Part shown: one piece after another, positions 7,461-15,167 of the stretch
Numbering within the stretch: position 1 is the first letter of the stretch
Layout of the letters: each line of letters starts with the position of its first letter
Made by a program: the position numbers and the translations under genes
DNA from: Hyphomicrobiaceae bacterium UBA4118
Lineage (GTDB): Bacteria; Pseudomonadota; Alphaproteobacteria; Rhizobiales; Methyloligellaceae
Reading direction: 5' to 3'
DNA length: 16,793 nt
NCBI GenBank assembly: GCA_002383105.1
Contig: DFXC01000099.1
Coordinates: 3,634 to 20,426 of the forward strand
The notes under the pieces: generated by a model
Database searches by the model: none
What the model was told of the DNA's origin: nothing
What the model saw: only the letters and a program-made list of their open reading frames with translations

Positions 7461-8777
7461 CTAGGCGCCGGCGATGGCGTGGAAGAAGGCGCCGGTGACA
7501 TGGCCGCGCCGTCCGCCTGAGGTACCGAGCGTCTGGCCCTGGCCGTCGGCAAGCTCGACGAACGGCTCATCGTCTCCGGTTGCGACCAAGGCCGCATAGT
7601 GGAACTCGTGCCCGCGCACAAGGCCGCCGGTTCGTCCGATCGGGCTGTCGGCGAGAAGCCGCGCCTCGCGATAGCCGAGATGCAGCTTGGGTCTCGCAAA
7701 GCTCGTAGCGTGGCCGAGCAGCCCGGTCATGGCGTGGCTGACGCCGTCGGCGTCCTTAAGGCTCTCGCCAAGAACCATGAAACCGCCGCACTCCCCATGC
7801 ACCGGCCGCGTCGCGGCAAAGCGGGCGAGACCTTCGCGGAAGCGGCGTGCTGCGGCGAGCCGTCCCGCGTGGAGCTCAGGATAGCCCCCGGGGAGCCAAC
7901 AGCTGTCGCAACTCTCCGGCGGCGGCTCGTCGGCGAGCGGCGAGAAGCTCACGATCTGCGCACCGCCTTGCCGCCATCCGTCAAGGAGATGCGGGTAGAC
8001 GAAACTGAAGGCGGCATCTTGGGCAAGCGCGATGCGCGATCCCGGCGGTGCCATGGCCGCAGCCTCAGGCCGAGACGGCGAGAGGTAAGGCGGCGTTGTG
8101 AGCCTCTGGATGCCGTCGATGTCGAGCTGGCGCTCAGCCAGGGCGGCAAGCCGCTCGAGGCGAGCAGCGAGGTCTTCGTGCTCGCCGGCCTGGACCAGAC
8201 CGAGATGCCGCTCGGGCAAAGAGAGCGTCTCGTCGCGCGGCATCGAGCCGAGGATCGGCACATCGAGCCCCGCGATGGCGTCGGCCACCAACCTGTGGTG
8301 CCGCTTGCTGCCCACGCGGTTGAGCACGATGCCGCCGATCCGCACTTCGGGGTCATGCGCGGCGAAACCTCGCACGACTGCTGCTGCCGATTGCGCCTGT
8401 CCCGCGACATCGACGACCAGCAGTACGGGCAGGCGGAAGCGCGCGGCAAGGTCTGCCGTTGCGCCGCTTCGGCGAGGCGTCGTGGGAATCCCGTCGAACA
8501 GCCCCATGGTACCCTCGATGACGAGGATATTGGCGCGGGTGGCGGCCTGGCTCACCAGCGCATCGAGCAGAGAGGGTGGCATGGCCCAGCTGTCGAGATT
8601 GAAGCTCGCTCTCCCGGTCGCCGCTTCATGAAAGGCGGGATCGATATAGTCGGGCCCGGCCTTGGCCGCCTGCACCGCAACCCCGCGCTTCCGAAGCGCC
8701 ACCAGCAGGCCAAGCGTCACCGTGGTCTTGCCGGCGCCCGAGCGAGGGGCGGCAACGATGAGAGCCCCCGCCGTCAT
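7461..8777 (-). CDS. cobB: Hydrogenobyrinic acid a,c-diamide synthase (glutamine-hydrolysing)
   Basis: 438-aa enzyme of the CobB/CbiA family that amidates the a and c side chains using ATP and glutamine. The N-terminal dethiobiotin-synthetase-like domain (1-~195) has the P-loop PRSGAGKTT (11-19), KAGPDYIDP (39-47) and EGTMGLFDG (88-96). The C-terminal class I glutamine amidotransferase domain (~247-438) has LPGGYPELH (295-303) and HGECGGFMVLGE (327-338) with nucleophile Cys330. A catalytic His lies near the C-terminus (FFHAI, ~433). The ATG is preceded by a very strong Shine-Dalgarno (8782-8791). In an aerobic-type cluster the substrate is inferred to be metal-free hydrogenobyrinate rather than cobyrinate. 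Confidence 0.95.
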   Translation of the reverse strand: MTAGALIVAAPRSGAGKTTVTLGLLVALRKRGVAVQAAKAGPDYIDPAFHEAATGRASFNLDSWAMPPSLLDALVSQAATRANILVIEGTMGLFDGIPTTPRRSGATADLAARFRLPVLLVVDVAGQAQSAAAVVRGFAAHDPEVRIGGIVLNRVGSKRHHRLVADAIAGLDVPILGSMPRDETLSLPERHLGLVQAGEHEDLAARLERLAALAERQLDIDGIQRLTTPPYLSPSRPEAAAMAPPGSRIALAQDAAFSFVYPHLLDGWRQGGAQIVSFSPLADEPPPESCDSCWLPGGYPELHAGRLAAARRFREGLARFAATRPVHGECGGFMVLGESLKDADGVSHAMTGLLGHATSFARPKLHLGYREARLLADSPIGRTGGLVRGHEFHYAALVATGDDEPFVELADGQGQTLGTSGGRRGHVTGAFFHAIAGA

Positions 8778-8781
8778 GACG

Positions 8782-8791
8782 CCCTCCTCCT
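8782..8791 (-). promoter_or_regulatory. Strong Shine-Dalgarno of cobB
   Basis: The minus strand reads AGGAGGAGGG, 4 nt before the cobB ATG at 8777. It is the strongest ribosome-binding site in the window and fixes the cobB start. It lies in the 53-bp divergent gap between cobB and cbiD. Confidence 0.75.
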
Positions 8792-8830
8792 GCCGTGACG
8801 GCGCGCTCCCGGCGGACTATAGGCAGAGGC

Positions 8831-9970
8831 ATGGCTTCGCAAGACCGCCCGCTTCGCCGGGGTTGGACCACAGGCACCTGCGCCACCGCGGCCGCCAAGG
8901 CTGCCTACACGGCTCTGCTGACCGGCGAGTTTCCCGACCCTGTTGAGGTGAGCTTGCCGCGCGGCGGCCGCCCGGCCTTTGCCCTTGCCACCACGGCGCG
9001 GGGCGAGGGCTCGGCGACCGCGGGCGTGATCAAGGATGCCGGCGACGACCCCGATGTCACTCACGGGGCGTTGATCCTCGCCACTGTGAAACGGGGCGCT
9101 CCGGGAAGCGGCGTCAGCTTCCGCGCCGGCGAAGGGGTAGGCATGGTCACGCGGGCCGGCCTTCCCGTGCCGCCGGGCGAGCCGGCCATCAATCCCGTGC
9201 CACGCCAGATGTTGCGTGAGGCGATAGACGAGGTCGCTGCCGCCAACGGCGAGGCCGCGGATGTGGTGGTGGAGATCGCCATTCCAGGCGGCGAGGCGCT
9301 TGCCGCGAAGACACTCAATGGGCGTCTCGGCATCGTCGGCGGCCTGTCGATCCTCGGCACCACCGGCATCGTCGTGCCCTATTCCTGCTCGGCCTGGATC
9401 CATTCGATTCATAGCGGCATTGCTGTGGCGCGAGCGGCGGGGATCGCCCACATCGCCGGCGCCACGGGAGCCGCTTCCGAAGCCGCGGTGAAAAAACTTC
9501 ACGGTCTGCCCGAGACGGCGCTGATCGACATGGGCGATTTCGTCGGCGGCATGCTCAAATATGTGCGCACTCATCCCGTGCCGCGCGTCACCATCGCCGG
9601 CGGCGTCGGCAAGATGACCAAGCTCGCCCAAGGGCTGCTCGATCTCCATTCGCGACGGGGCTCGGTCGATCTTGCCACCCTTGCCAAGCTCGCCGAGGAC
9701 GAAGGCGGCTCGCGCGCGTTGAGTGGGCTTATCCTCGCTTCCAATACCGCGGCGGAGGCTTTCAACCACGCCGAAGCGGAGGGCGTCGCTCTTGGCGATG
9801 CCGTGGCGCGCGCCGGATGGGAGGCTGCGGCAGCAGTCATGGTGGGTAAGTCGGTGGCCGGCAAGCCGGTTGAGATCGAGATTGCGGTGTTCGACCGCGA
9901 CGGGCGGCTCGTAGGTCACGCGCCGTTTCGACCCGCTCACGCCGCACCTCCCCGGAAGCGGCGGCGATAG
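8831..9970 (+). CDS. cbiD: Cobalt-precorrin-5B C1-methyltransferase-type protein
   Basis: 379-aa CbiD family protein, recognised by the N-terminal [14 protein letters not shown] (11-24) and by the Gly-rich central and C-terminal segments ([47 protein letters not shown]). CbiD methylates C1 of the corrin macrocycle in the anaerobic pathway. Here it sits among aerobic-pathway genes and no cobF is seen, so it is inferred to do the CobF step on the metal-free precursor. Start: a GTG at 8795 is in frame, but no ribosome-binding site precedes it; ATG 8831 follows aggcagagg and begins at the conserved N-terminus. Its last 34 bp overlap the convergent end of cobM. Confidence 0.93.
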   Translation: MASQDRPLRRGWTTGTCATAAAKAAYTALLTGEFPDPVEVSLPRGGRPAFALATTARGEGSATAGVIKDAGDDPDVTHGALILATVKRGAPGSGVSFRAGEGVGMVTRAGLPVPPGEPAINPVPRQMLREAIDEVAAANGEAADVVVEIAIPGGEALAAKTLNGRLGIVGGLSILGTTGIVVPYSCSAWIHSIHSGIAVARAAGIAHIAGATGAASEAAVKKLHGLPETALIDMGDFVGGMLKYVRTHPVPRVTIAGGVGKMTKLAQGLLDLHSRRGSVDLATLAKLAEDEGGSRALSGLILASNTAAEAFNHAEAEGVALGDAVARAGWEAAAAVMVGKSVAGKPVEIEIAVFDRDGRLVGHAPFRPAHAAPPRKRRR

Positions 9971-10698
9971 TCGGCGTCATAGAGCGCGCTCTCGCGGAAA
10001 TCCTCTGCCGCTAGAGCGCGGCCGACCAGGATCAGCGCCGTGCGCTCGATAGGATCGGCGGCGAGCTTGGCGCCGATATCGGCAAGCGTGCCGCGCACGA
10101 TCCGCTCCTCGGGCCAGCTCGCCTGCGCCACGACAGCGACCGGACAGTCGGCACCATAGAAGGGCGTCAGCTCGGCGACGATCCGGTCGAGGGCATGGAT
10201 GGCGAGATGGATGGCAAGGGTGGCGCCCGTCGCGGCAAAGGCTGCGAGAGTTTCGCCTTCCGGCATGCGCGAGGCGCGGCCGGAGACGCGGGTCAGCACC
10301 AGGCTCTGTGCGACTTCCGGCACGGTCAGCTCGCGCCGAAGCGCAGCGGCAGCAGCGGCGAAGGCTGGCACGCCCGGGGTCAGCGTGTAGGGGATGCCGT
10401 GTTGATCGAGCCTGCGGAGCTGCTCGGCGAGCGCGCTGAAGACCGAGAGATCGCCGGACTGGAGCCGCGCCACATCGAGGTCTGCGTCATGGGCGGCGAC
10501 GAACTGGGCCTCGATCTCGTCGAGGGAGAGCGGCGCCGTGTCGACGATGCGCGCGCCTTGCGGGCAATGGGTGAGCAGCTCTCGCGGCACGATGGAGCCT
10601 GCATAGAGGCAGACCGGGCAGCGCGCGATGAGATCGCGCCCGCGCACGGTGATGAGATCGGACGCTCCGGGGCCAGCGCCGATGAAATGCACGGTCAT
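9937..10698 (-). CDS. cobM: Precorrin-4 C11-methyltransferase
   Basis: 253-aa SAM-dependent tetrapyrrole methylase that methylates C11 of precorrin-4 to give precorrin-5. Family marks: [16 protein letters not shown] (5-20), [12 protein letters not shown] (31-42), [13 protein letters not shown] (77-89), [12 protein letters not shown] in the SAM region, and a PEGETL segment. The frame is open to 10995, but the family start is ATG 10698, which overlaps the stop of cobE by 4 bp (ATGA), indicating translational coupling. Its 3' end overlaps that of cbiD. Confidence 0.95.
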   Translation of the reverse strand: MTVHFIGAGPGASDLITVRGRDLIARCPVCLYAGSIVPRELLTHCPQGARIVDTAPLSLDEIEAQFVAAHDADLDVARLQSGDLSVFSALAEQLRRLDQHGIPYTLTPGVPAFAAAAAALRRELTVPEVAQSLVLTRVSGRASRMPEGETLAAFAATGATLAIHLAIHALDRIVAELTPFYGADCPVAVVAQASWPEERIVRGTLADIGAKLAADPIERTALILVGRALAAEDFRESALYDADYRRRFRGGAA

Positions 10699-11099
10699 GG
10701 CGTCTTGTCCGTGGTGGCAAGCGCGCAGGTGACGGGTCCAACGACGATGCGCGGGAAGAGAAGTCTTGCCTTGGGGCCGCCGGCCGCGAGCGCCGCGGCT
10801 TCCGCGACCGAGGGGACGCCGGTGAGCGCAAGGACGCGCGGCGAAGAGGATTGGGTGCGCGTTCCAGCCGCTTCGAGATCGGCGGGCCCTACCAGCACCA
10901 GGGGCACGCCGCGCGCCAATGACGCCGCCACGATCCCAGGCTCTCCGCCCTTTCCATCCGAGGTGGCTATGAGGCTCAGCGTTTCCGGCGCACAATTGGC
11001 CGCCTTGAGTGCCGCCTCGATGGCGGTCTCCACCTCGTCAACCGTTGCGCCTTTGCGGCAGCCGATGCCCGCTACGATCACGGCTTCACCCAGAGCCAT
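10695..11099 (-). CDS. cobE: CobE / CbiG C-terminal-domain protein
   Basis: 134-aa protein made only of the CbiG C-terminal (CobE) domain: [20 protein letters not shown] near the N-terminus, [16 protein letters not shown] in the middle and [12 protein letters not shown] near the end. CobE belongs to the aerobic pathway of Pseudomonas denitrificans and its exact role is not settled. In CbiG the fused form opens the delta-lactone of cobalt-precorrin-5A. Start: ATG 11099 matches the family N-terminus; ATG 11126 in the same frame would add nine residues. It overlaps the cobL end by 22 bp and cobM by 4 bp. Confidence 0.87.
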   Translation of the reverse strand: MALGEAVIVAGIGCRKGATVDEVETAIEAALKAANCAPETLSLIATSDGKGGEPGIVAASLARGVPLVLVGPADLEAAGTRTQSSSPRVLALTGVPSVAEAAALAAGGPKARLLFPRIVVGPVTCALATTDKTP

Positions 11100-12304
11100 T
11101 GCGTCACCGGCATCGCCGGACGCCATCCGGTCTTGGCGCCGACTCGATCAACACGTGAGACGGCGATCCGGATCAGCTCCCCGCCCAGTGCTGCATGGTG
11201 CGCGATCAGCTCAGCCTCGGTCTCAAGCGTCACGGCGTTGACGACGAGGCGGCCGCCTGAGCGCAGCGCGGCGATGGCGGCGTCGAGCACGCCCTGATCG
11301 CTCGCACCGCCGCCGACAAAGATCGCGTCTGGCGCGGCGAGCCCTGCGAGAGCATGAGGCGCCGGCCCTTCCACCACGTCGAGCCCCGGCACACCGAAAC
11401 AAGCGGCATTGCGGCGGATGCGTGCGGCGCGGTCCGAGCGTGCCTCGACGGCGACTGCGCGCATCGAGGTATCGGCGAGCATCCATTCGATGGCGACCGA
11501 GCCCGCGCCCGCCCCGACATCCCACAGGAGCTCGCCGCGAAGCGGCGCGAGCGAGGAGAGCGTCACGGCGCGGATCTCGCGCTTGGTAATCTGGCCGTCA
11601 TGCTCGAACAGCGCGTCCGCCAGGCCCGCACTATAGGCGATCACGCGCGCGCCCGGCGCCGCGGCGACCTCCATGGCGACGGTGTTGAGTTGTGCGATGT
11701 CGGTCAGGTCGAAGCTCGCGGCGGTCGTTATGCGCACGCGCTCGTTGCCGCCGCCAAGCGCCTCGAGCACGGTGAGCGGCGAAGCGCCGAACCCGGCCGC
11801 CGTCAAGAGGCCTGCGAGCGCGGCCGGTCCCTCGCTGTCTGAGGTCAGCGCGAGCACGCGGGCGCCGGGATGGAGATGCGGGCGAATGCGGTCGAGCTCG
11901 CGCCCGTGCAGCGAGACGAGCGCGATATCAGGCAACGCCCAGCCGAGCCTTGCTGCCGCAAGACTGAAGGCCGACGGCGCCGGCGCCACCACCGTTTCCT
12001 CAGGCCTGACGTGGCCGGCGAGCACCGAGCCGACGCCATAGAAGAACGGATCGCCCGAAGCCAGCACGCAGACCTGCCGGCCGCGCATAGCCAGGACCTC
12101 TCCCACCGCGCGCGAGAAGGGGCTCGGCCAGGGCGTGGCCCGCCCGCGGATCAACGACGCGGCGAGATTGAGATGACGCTCGCCCCCGAACACGATATCG
12201 GCGCTTGAGACAAGCCCGCGGGCAATCGGGCTCAGGCCCTCGACGCCGTCCTCGCCGATGCCGACAATGGACAGCCAGCGTTTGGGTGGGGCAGTCTCCG
12301 GCAT
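11078..12304 (-). CDS. cobL: Precorrin-6Y C5,15-methyltransferase (decarboxylating)
   Basis: 408-aa bifunctional enzyme that methylates C5 and C15 and removes the acetate carboxyl at C12, giving precorrin-8X. The N-terminal CbiE-type methylase (residues ~10-200) has IVGIGEDGVEGL (13-24) and LASGDPFFYGVG (81-92). The C-terminal CbiT-type methylase (~225-408) has the Rossmann SAM motif LLWDVGAGAGSVAIEWM (259-275) and IFVGGGAS (328-335). The fused CbiE-CbiT form is typical of the aerobic pathway. ATG 12304 is preceded by gaagggg; ATG 12322 is an alternative. Its start codon overlaps that of divergent cobK. Confidence 0.95.
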   Translation of the reverse strand: MPETAPPKRWLSIVGIGEDGVEGLSPIARGLVSSADIVFGGERHLNLAASLIRGRATPWPSPFSRAVGEVLAMRGRQVCVLASGDPFFYGVGSVLAGHVRPEETVVAPAPSAFSLAAARLGWALPDIALVSLHGRELDRIRPHLHPGARVLALTSDSEGPAALAGLLTAAGFGASPLTVLEALGGGNERVRITTAASFDLTDIAQLNTVAMEVAAAPGARVIAYSAGLADALFEHDGQITKREIRAVTLSSLAPLRGELLWDVGAGAGSVAIEWMLADTSMRAVAVEARSDRAARIRRNAACFGVPGLDVVEGPAPHALAGLAAPDAIFVGGGASDQGVLDAAIAALRSGGRLVVNAVTLETEAELIAHHAALGGELIRIAVSRVDRVGAKTGWRPAMPVTQWLWVKP

Positions 12305-12305
12305 G
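12302..12305. other. Overlapping divergent start codons of cobL and cobK
   Basis: The tetranucleotide CATG holds the cobL ATG on the minus strand (12304-12302) and the cobK ATG on the plus strand (12303-12305). Each gene's leader and ribosome-binding site must therefore lie inside the other gene's 5' coding sequence. This depends on the chosen starts; the cobL alternative at 12322 would lengthen the overlap. Confidence 0.65.
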
Positions 12306-13085
12306 ACCCCTTCAACGCGCATCAAGCGCATCCTCATCCTTGGCGGCACGGCCGAGGCCAGGCTGCTGGCCGGGGCGCTCGCCAGGCGCAACGAATTTTC
12401 CGTGACGCTGTCCCTTGCCGGCCGCACGGCGCGGCCATTGCCGCAAGCGGTCCCGGTCAGGATCGGGGGCTTCGGCGCCGCTGCAGGGCTTGCCGATTAT
12501 CTTCGCAATGAAGGGGTCGATGCGCTGATCGATGTGACGCACCCTTACGCCGGGATCATCTCGGCCAATGCGGCGAAGGCCGCGCGCGACGCCAGCGTGC
12601 CTCTGCTTGCGCTGCGGCGCGCGCCCTGGAGCCGGGTTGAGGGCGATCTTTGGATCGAGGTGGACACCGTCGAGGACGCGGTAGAAGCCCTTGGGAAAGC
12701 GCCGCGGCGCGTCTTCCTTGCCCTGGGGCGGAAAGAGATTCAGCCCTTCACCGCCGCGCCCCAGCACGCTTATCTCGTGCGCAGCGTCGATCCGGTGGAC
12801 CCGCCGCTCGCCGTCCCCCACGCGATCTATATCGCCGCGCGCGGGCCCTTCAGCGAGGCCGACGACCACGCGCTGCTCAAGCGCCACCGCATCGATGCGC
12901 TGGTCGCCAAGAACAGCGGCGGCGAGGGCACATACGGCAAGATCGCAGCGGCGCGGGCGCTTCATCTCCCGGTGATCGTGCTGAAACGCCCGGCGCTGCC
13001 AAGGGTCGCATCGGTCGAGACGGTGGAGGAGGTGCTGGCCTGGCTCGATCATGCCAGCGCGTCCTCTGCGGCCCGCGGCGTATAG
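12303..13085 (+). CDS. cobK: Precorrin-6A reductase
   Basis: 260-aa NADPH-dependent enzyme that reduces precorrin-6A to precorrin-6B. Family marks: ILILGGTAEARLLA (10-23, nucleotide-binding start), DVTHPYAG (77-84), FLALGRKEI (138-146), RGPFSEADD (180-188) and KNSGGEGTYGKI (203-214). The frame continues 15 codons upstream to 12258, but ATG 12303 matches the family start. ggtggggc about 13-20 nt upstream is a weak ribosome site. It is the only plus-strand gene between cobL and cobJ and overlaps the cobJ 3' end by 37 bp. Confidence 0.95.
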   Translation: MTPSTRIKRILILGGTAEARLLAGALARRNEFSVTLSLAGRTARPLPQAVPVRIGGFGAAAGLADYLRNEGVDALIDVTHPYAGIISANAAKAARDASVPLLALRRAPWSRVEGDLWIEVDTVEDAVEALGKAPRRVFLALGRKEIQPFTAAPQHAYLVRSVDPVDPPLAVPHAIYIAARGPFSEADDHALLKRHRIDALVAKNSGGEGTYGKIAAARALHLPVIVLKRPALPRVASVETVEEVLAWLDHASASSAARGV

Positions 13086-13813
13086 ACGAGGGGCGTGCGC
13101 CCCGGCCGCGCGATCACCCGCGTCTCGCTCGAGCCTATGATGATGAGCGTCGCCATGTCGGCCGCGATTTCGCCGGCGGCATTGAGCGTCGTTACCGTCA
13201 TGGTCTCGTCGGGGCGCCCCACCGCATGGCCGAAAATGACCGGGGTCGAGGCGGGGAGGTAGCGGCTAACGCGCTCGAAGGCGGTGGAGAGCTGCCAGGG
13301 CCGCGCCCGCGAGACCGGATTGTAGAGCGCGATCACGAAACCGGCGCCGGCTGCCGCATCGAGACGCCGCTCGATCAGCTCCCACGGCTTGAGATTGTCG
13401 GAGAGCGACAGCGCGCAGAAATCGTGACCCAAGGGCGCGCCGGCCCTGGCCGCGACTGCGAGCATGGCGGTGATCCCCGGGACGACGGCGATGTCGAGCG
13501 CGCGCCAGGCTGGCGGGCCTGCCCCGATCTCCTCGCACAGCGCTGCCGCCATGGCGAACACTCCGGGATCGCCGCCCGACACGATAGCGACACTGGCGCC
13601 GTCTGTCGCCTGGCGAAGTGCGGCTTGCGCGCGGGCGCCTTCCTCCCGGTTGCCTGAGGCATGTCGCGATTGGCCTTCTCTTGCCGGGACACGGTCGAGA
13701 TAGGGCTCATAGCCGTAAAGCGCATCGGCCGCCTCAAGCGCGGCAAGCGCCTCCCGCGTGAGATAGCGGTCGTCGCCAGGCCCAAGCCCGATGACCATGA
13801 GGCGCCCGCTCAC
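13049..13813 (-). CDS. cobJ: Precorrin-3B C17-methyltransferase
   Basis: 254-aa SAM-dependent methylase that carries out C17 methylation and ring contraction to precorrin-4. Family marks: VIGLGPGDDRYLT (7-19), YGYEPYLDRV (33-42), VSGGDPGVFAMA (78-89), VPGITAMLA (111-119), GHDFCALSLSDNLKPWE (129-145) and ALYNPVSRARPWQ (162-174). The length matches the stand-alone enzyme. Its ATG overlaps the cobI stop by 4 bp, so the two are probably translationally coupled. Confidence 0.96.
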   Translation of the reverse strand: MSGRLMVIGLGPGDDRYLTREALAALEAADALYGYEPYLDRVPAREGQSRHASGNREEGARAQAALRQATDGASVAIVSGGDPGVFAMAAALCEEIGAGPPAWRALDIAVVPGITAMLAVAARAGAPLGHDFCALSLSDNLKPWELIERRLDAAAGAGFVIALYNPVSRARPWQLSTAFERVSRYLPASTPVIFGHAVGRPDETMTVTTLNAAGEIAADMATLIIIGSSETRVIARPGRTPLVYTPRAAEDALA

Positions 13814-14535
13814 GGCCGCCCCTCCCAGCCCGGCACCAGCACCATGGCGAAATAGGGTGCGTAAGTGTCGAGCTTGTCGACGAGGGGCATCACGGCGGCA
13901 TTGGCCATGGTGCCACGCTCGACATAGATGGCGCGGTCGAGCCGCCCGGCGCGGTCGAGCGCACGGCGCACCTTGGCAAGATGGCGGCCGATCTTCATCA
14001 CGATGGCGGCGTCGGCGTCGGCGAGGCGCCGCTCGAGCTCATATTCGGGAAGCGTGCCCGGCAGGACCGTGAACACGTCGTCGCCTTGCGCCATGGGCGT
14101 GCCGATGGCCGACCAGCAGCCCGACATGCCGGTCACACCGGCAATCACCTCGGTCGGGTAGCGGGAGGCGAGCCGAACATGGAGATGCATGTAGGAGCCG
14201 TAGAACAGGGGATCGCCCTCGGCAATCACGGCGACCACGCGCCCCGCATCGAGACGCGAGGCGATCGAAGCCGCAGAGCTGTCATAGAATGCGCTGATGG
14301 CATCGCGATAGGCTGCGTCCTCTTTCGGGATCTCCGTCGTCACCGGATAGAGCAACGGCAGCTCCTCGACGCCAGCCTTCAGATGCGAGGCGGCGATGGT
14401 CCGCGCGTTGCTCGCATTCCCCGCCTTGGCGAAATGGGCGACGACATCGGCCTCGCCGAGAGCCGCGATGGCATTTAGCGTGAGGAGCCCAGGATCGCCG
14501 GGACCGACGCCGACGCCGATGAGACGGCCGCTCAT
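13810..14535 (-). CDS. cobI: Precorrin-2 C20-methyltransferase
   Basis: 241-aa SAM-dependent methylase that makes precorrin-3A, committing precorrin-2 to the corrin branch. Family marks: GVGVGPGDPGLLT (7-19), AEGDPLFYGSYMHLHVRL (105-122), VTGMSGCWSAIG (134-145) and a VLPGTLPE segment. The N-terminus MSGRLIGVGVGPGD resembles that of CobJ (MSGRLMVIGLGPGD), as expected for paralogous methylases. Its ATG overlaps the cobH stop by 4 bp, and its own stop overlaps the cobJ start. Confidence 0.96.
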   Translation of the reverse strand: MSGRLIGVGVGPGDPGLLTLNAIAALGEADVVAHFAKAGNASNARTIAASHLKAGVEELPLLYPVTTEIPKEDAAYRDAISAFYDSSAASIASRLDAGRVVAVIAEGDPLFYGSYMHLHVRLASRYPTEVIAGVTGMSGCWSAIGTPMAQGDDVFTVLPGTLPEYELERRLADADAAIVMKIGRHLAKVRRALDRAGRLDRAIYVERGTMANAAVMPLVDKLDTYAPYFAMVLVPGWEGRP

Positions 14536-15167
14536 AGCCCCTCCCTCGCCAGCGCGTTAACGGCGGCCGCGGTCATGGCGCTTCCGCCCATCCGCCCGCG
14601 CACGATGAGGGTGGGCACGCCGTAGGGGTTGGCAGCAAGCGCCTCCTTAGATTCCGCGGCGCCTACGAAGCCCACGGGCACGCCGATGATGGCTGCGGGG
14701 CGAGGGGCACCTGCCTCCAGCATTTCGAGCAGGCGGAACAGTGCGGTCGGCGCGTTGCCGATGGCCACGAGACTACCTTCGAGCCGGTCGCGCCACAGCT
14801 CGAGCGCTGCCGCCGAGCGGGTGGTACCGAGCTTCGCCGCGAGCGGCGGAACGCGCTCATCGCGCAAGCTGCACACCACCTCGTTCTGGGCGGGAAGCCG
14901 CGCGCGCGCGATGCCATGCGCCACCATTTCGGCATCGCACAGGATGGGCGCCCCGCGCTTGAGCGCGTCGCGGGCAGCGGCAACCAGGCCCGGACCGAAT
15001 GCGATCGACTCGGCGGCGCGGACCTGCCCGCAGGCATGGATCATGCGCACGGCGACATCGGCTTCTTCCGGGGTGAAGCGCGACAGGTCCGCCTCGGCGC
15101 GGATGATAGCGAAGGAGCGCTCATAGATAGCGGCGCCGTCGCGGAGATAGTCGGGGCTCTTAAGCAT
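14532..15167 (-). CDS. cobH: Precorrin-8X methylmutase
   Basis: 211-aa enzyme that moves the methyl group from C11 to C12, converting precorrin-8X to hydrogenobyrinate. Family marks: YERSFAIIRAEADL (15-28), RMIHACGQ (41-48) with the presumed proton-transferring His44, APILCDAEMVAHGI near 74-87, a GNAPTALFRL segment, and IGVPVGFVGAAESKEAL. The frame is open to 15395, but ATG 15167 gives the normal length. It overlaps the cobG 3' end by 8 bp. Confidence 0.96.
   Translation of the reverse strand: MLKSPDYLRDGAAIYERSFAIIRAEADLSRFTPEEADVAVRMIHACGQVRAAESIAFGPGLVAAARDALKRGAPILCDAEMVAHGIARARLPAQNEVVCSLRDERVPPLAAKLGTTRSAAALELWRDRLEGSLVAIGNAPTALFRLLEMLEAGAPRPAAIIGVPVGFVGAAESKEALAANPYGVPTLIVRGRMGGSAMTAAAVNALAREGL

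Noticed and set aside
7599..8798. 399-aa open frame on the plus strand opposite cobB
   Set aside because: It is antisense to well-supported cobB motifs and has no recognisable domain or ribosome-binding site.
8774..9940. 388-aa open frame on the minus strand opposite cbiD
   Set aside because: It is antisense to cbiD, with compositionally biased translation and no family similarity.
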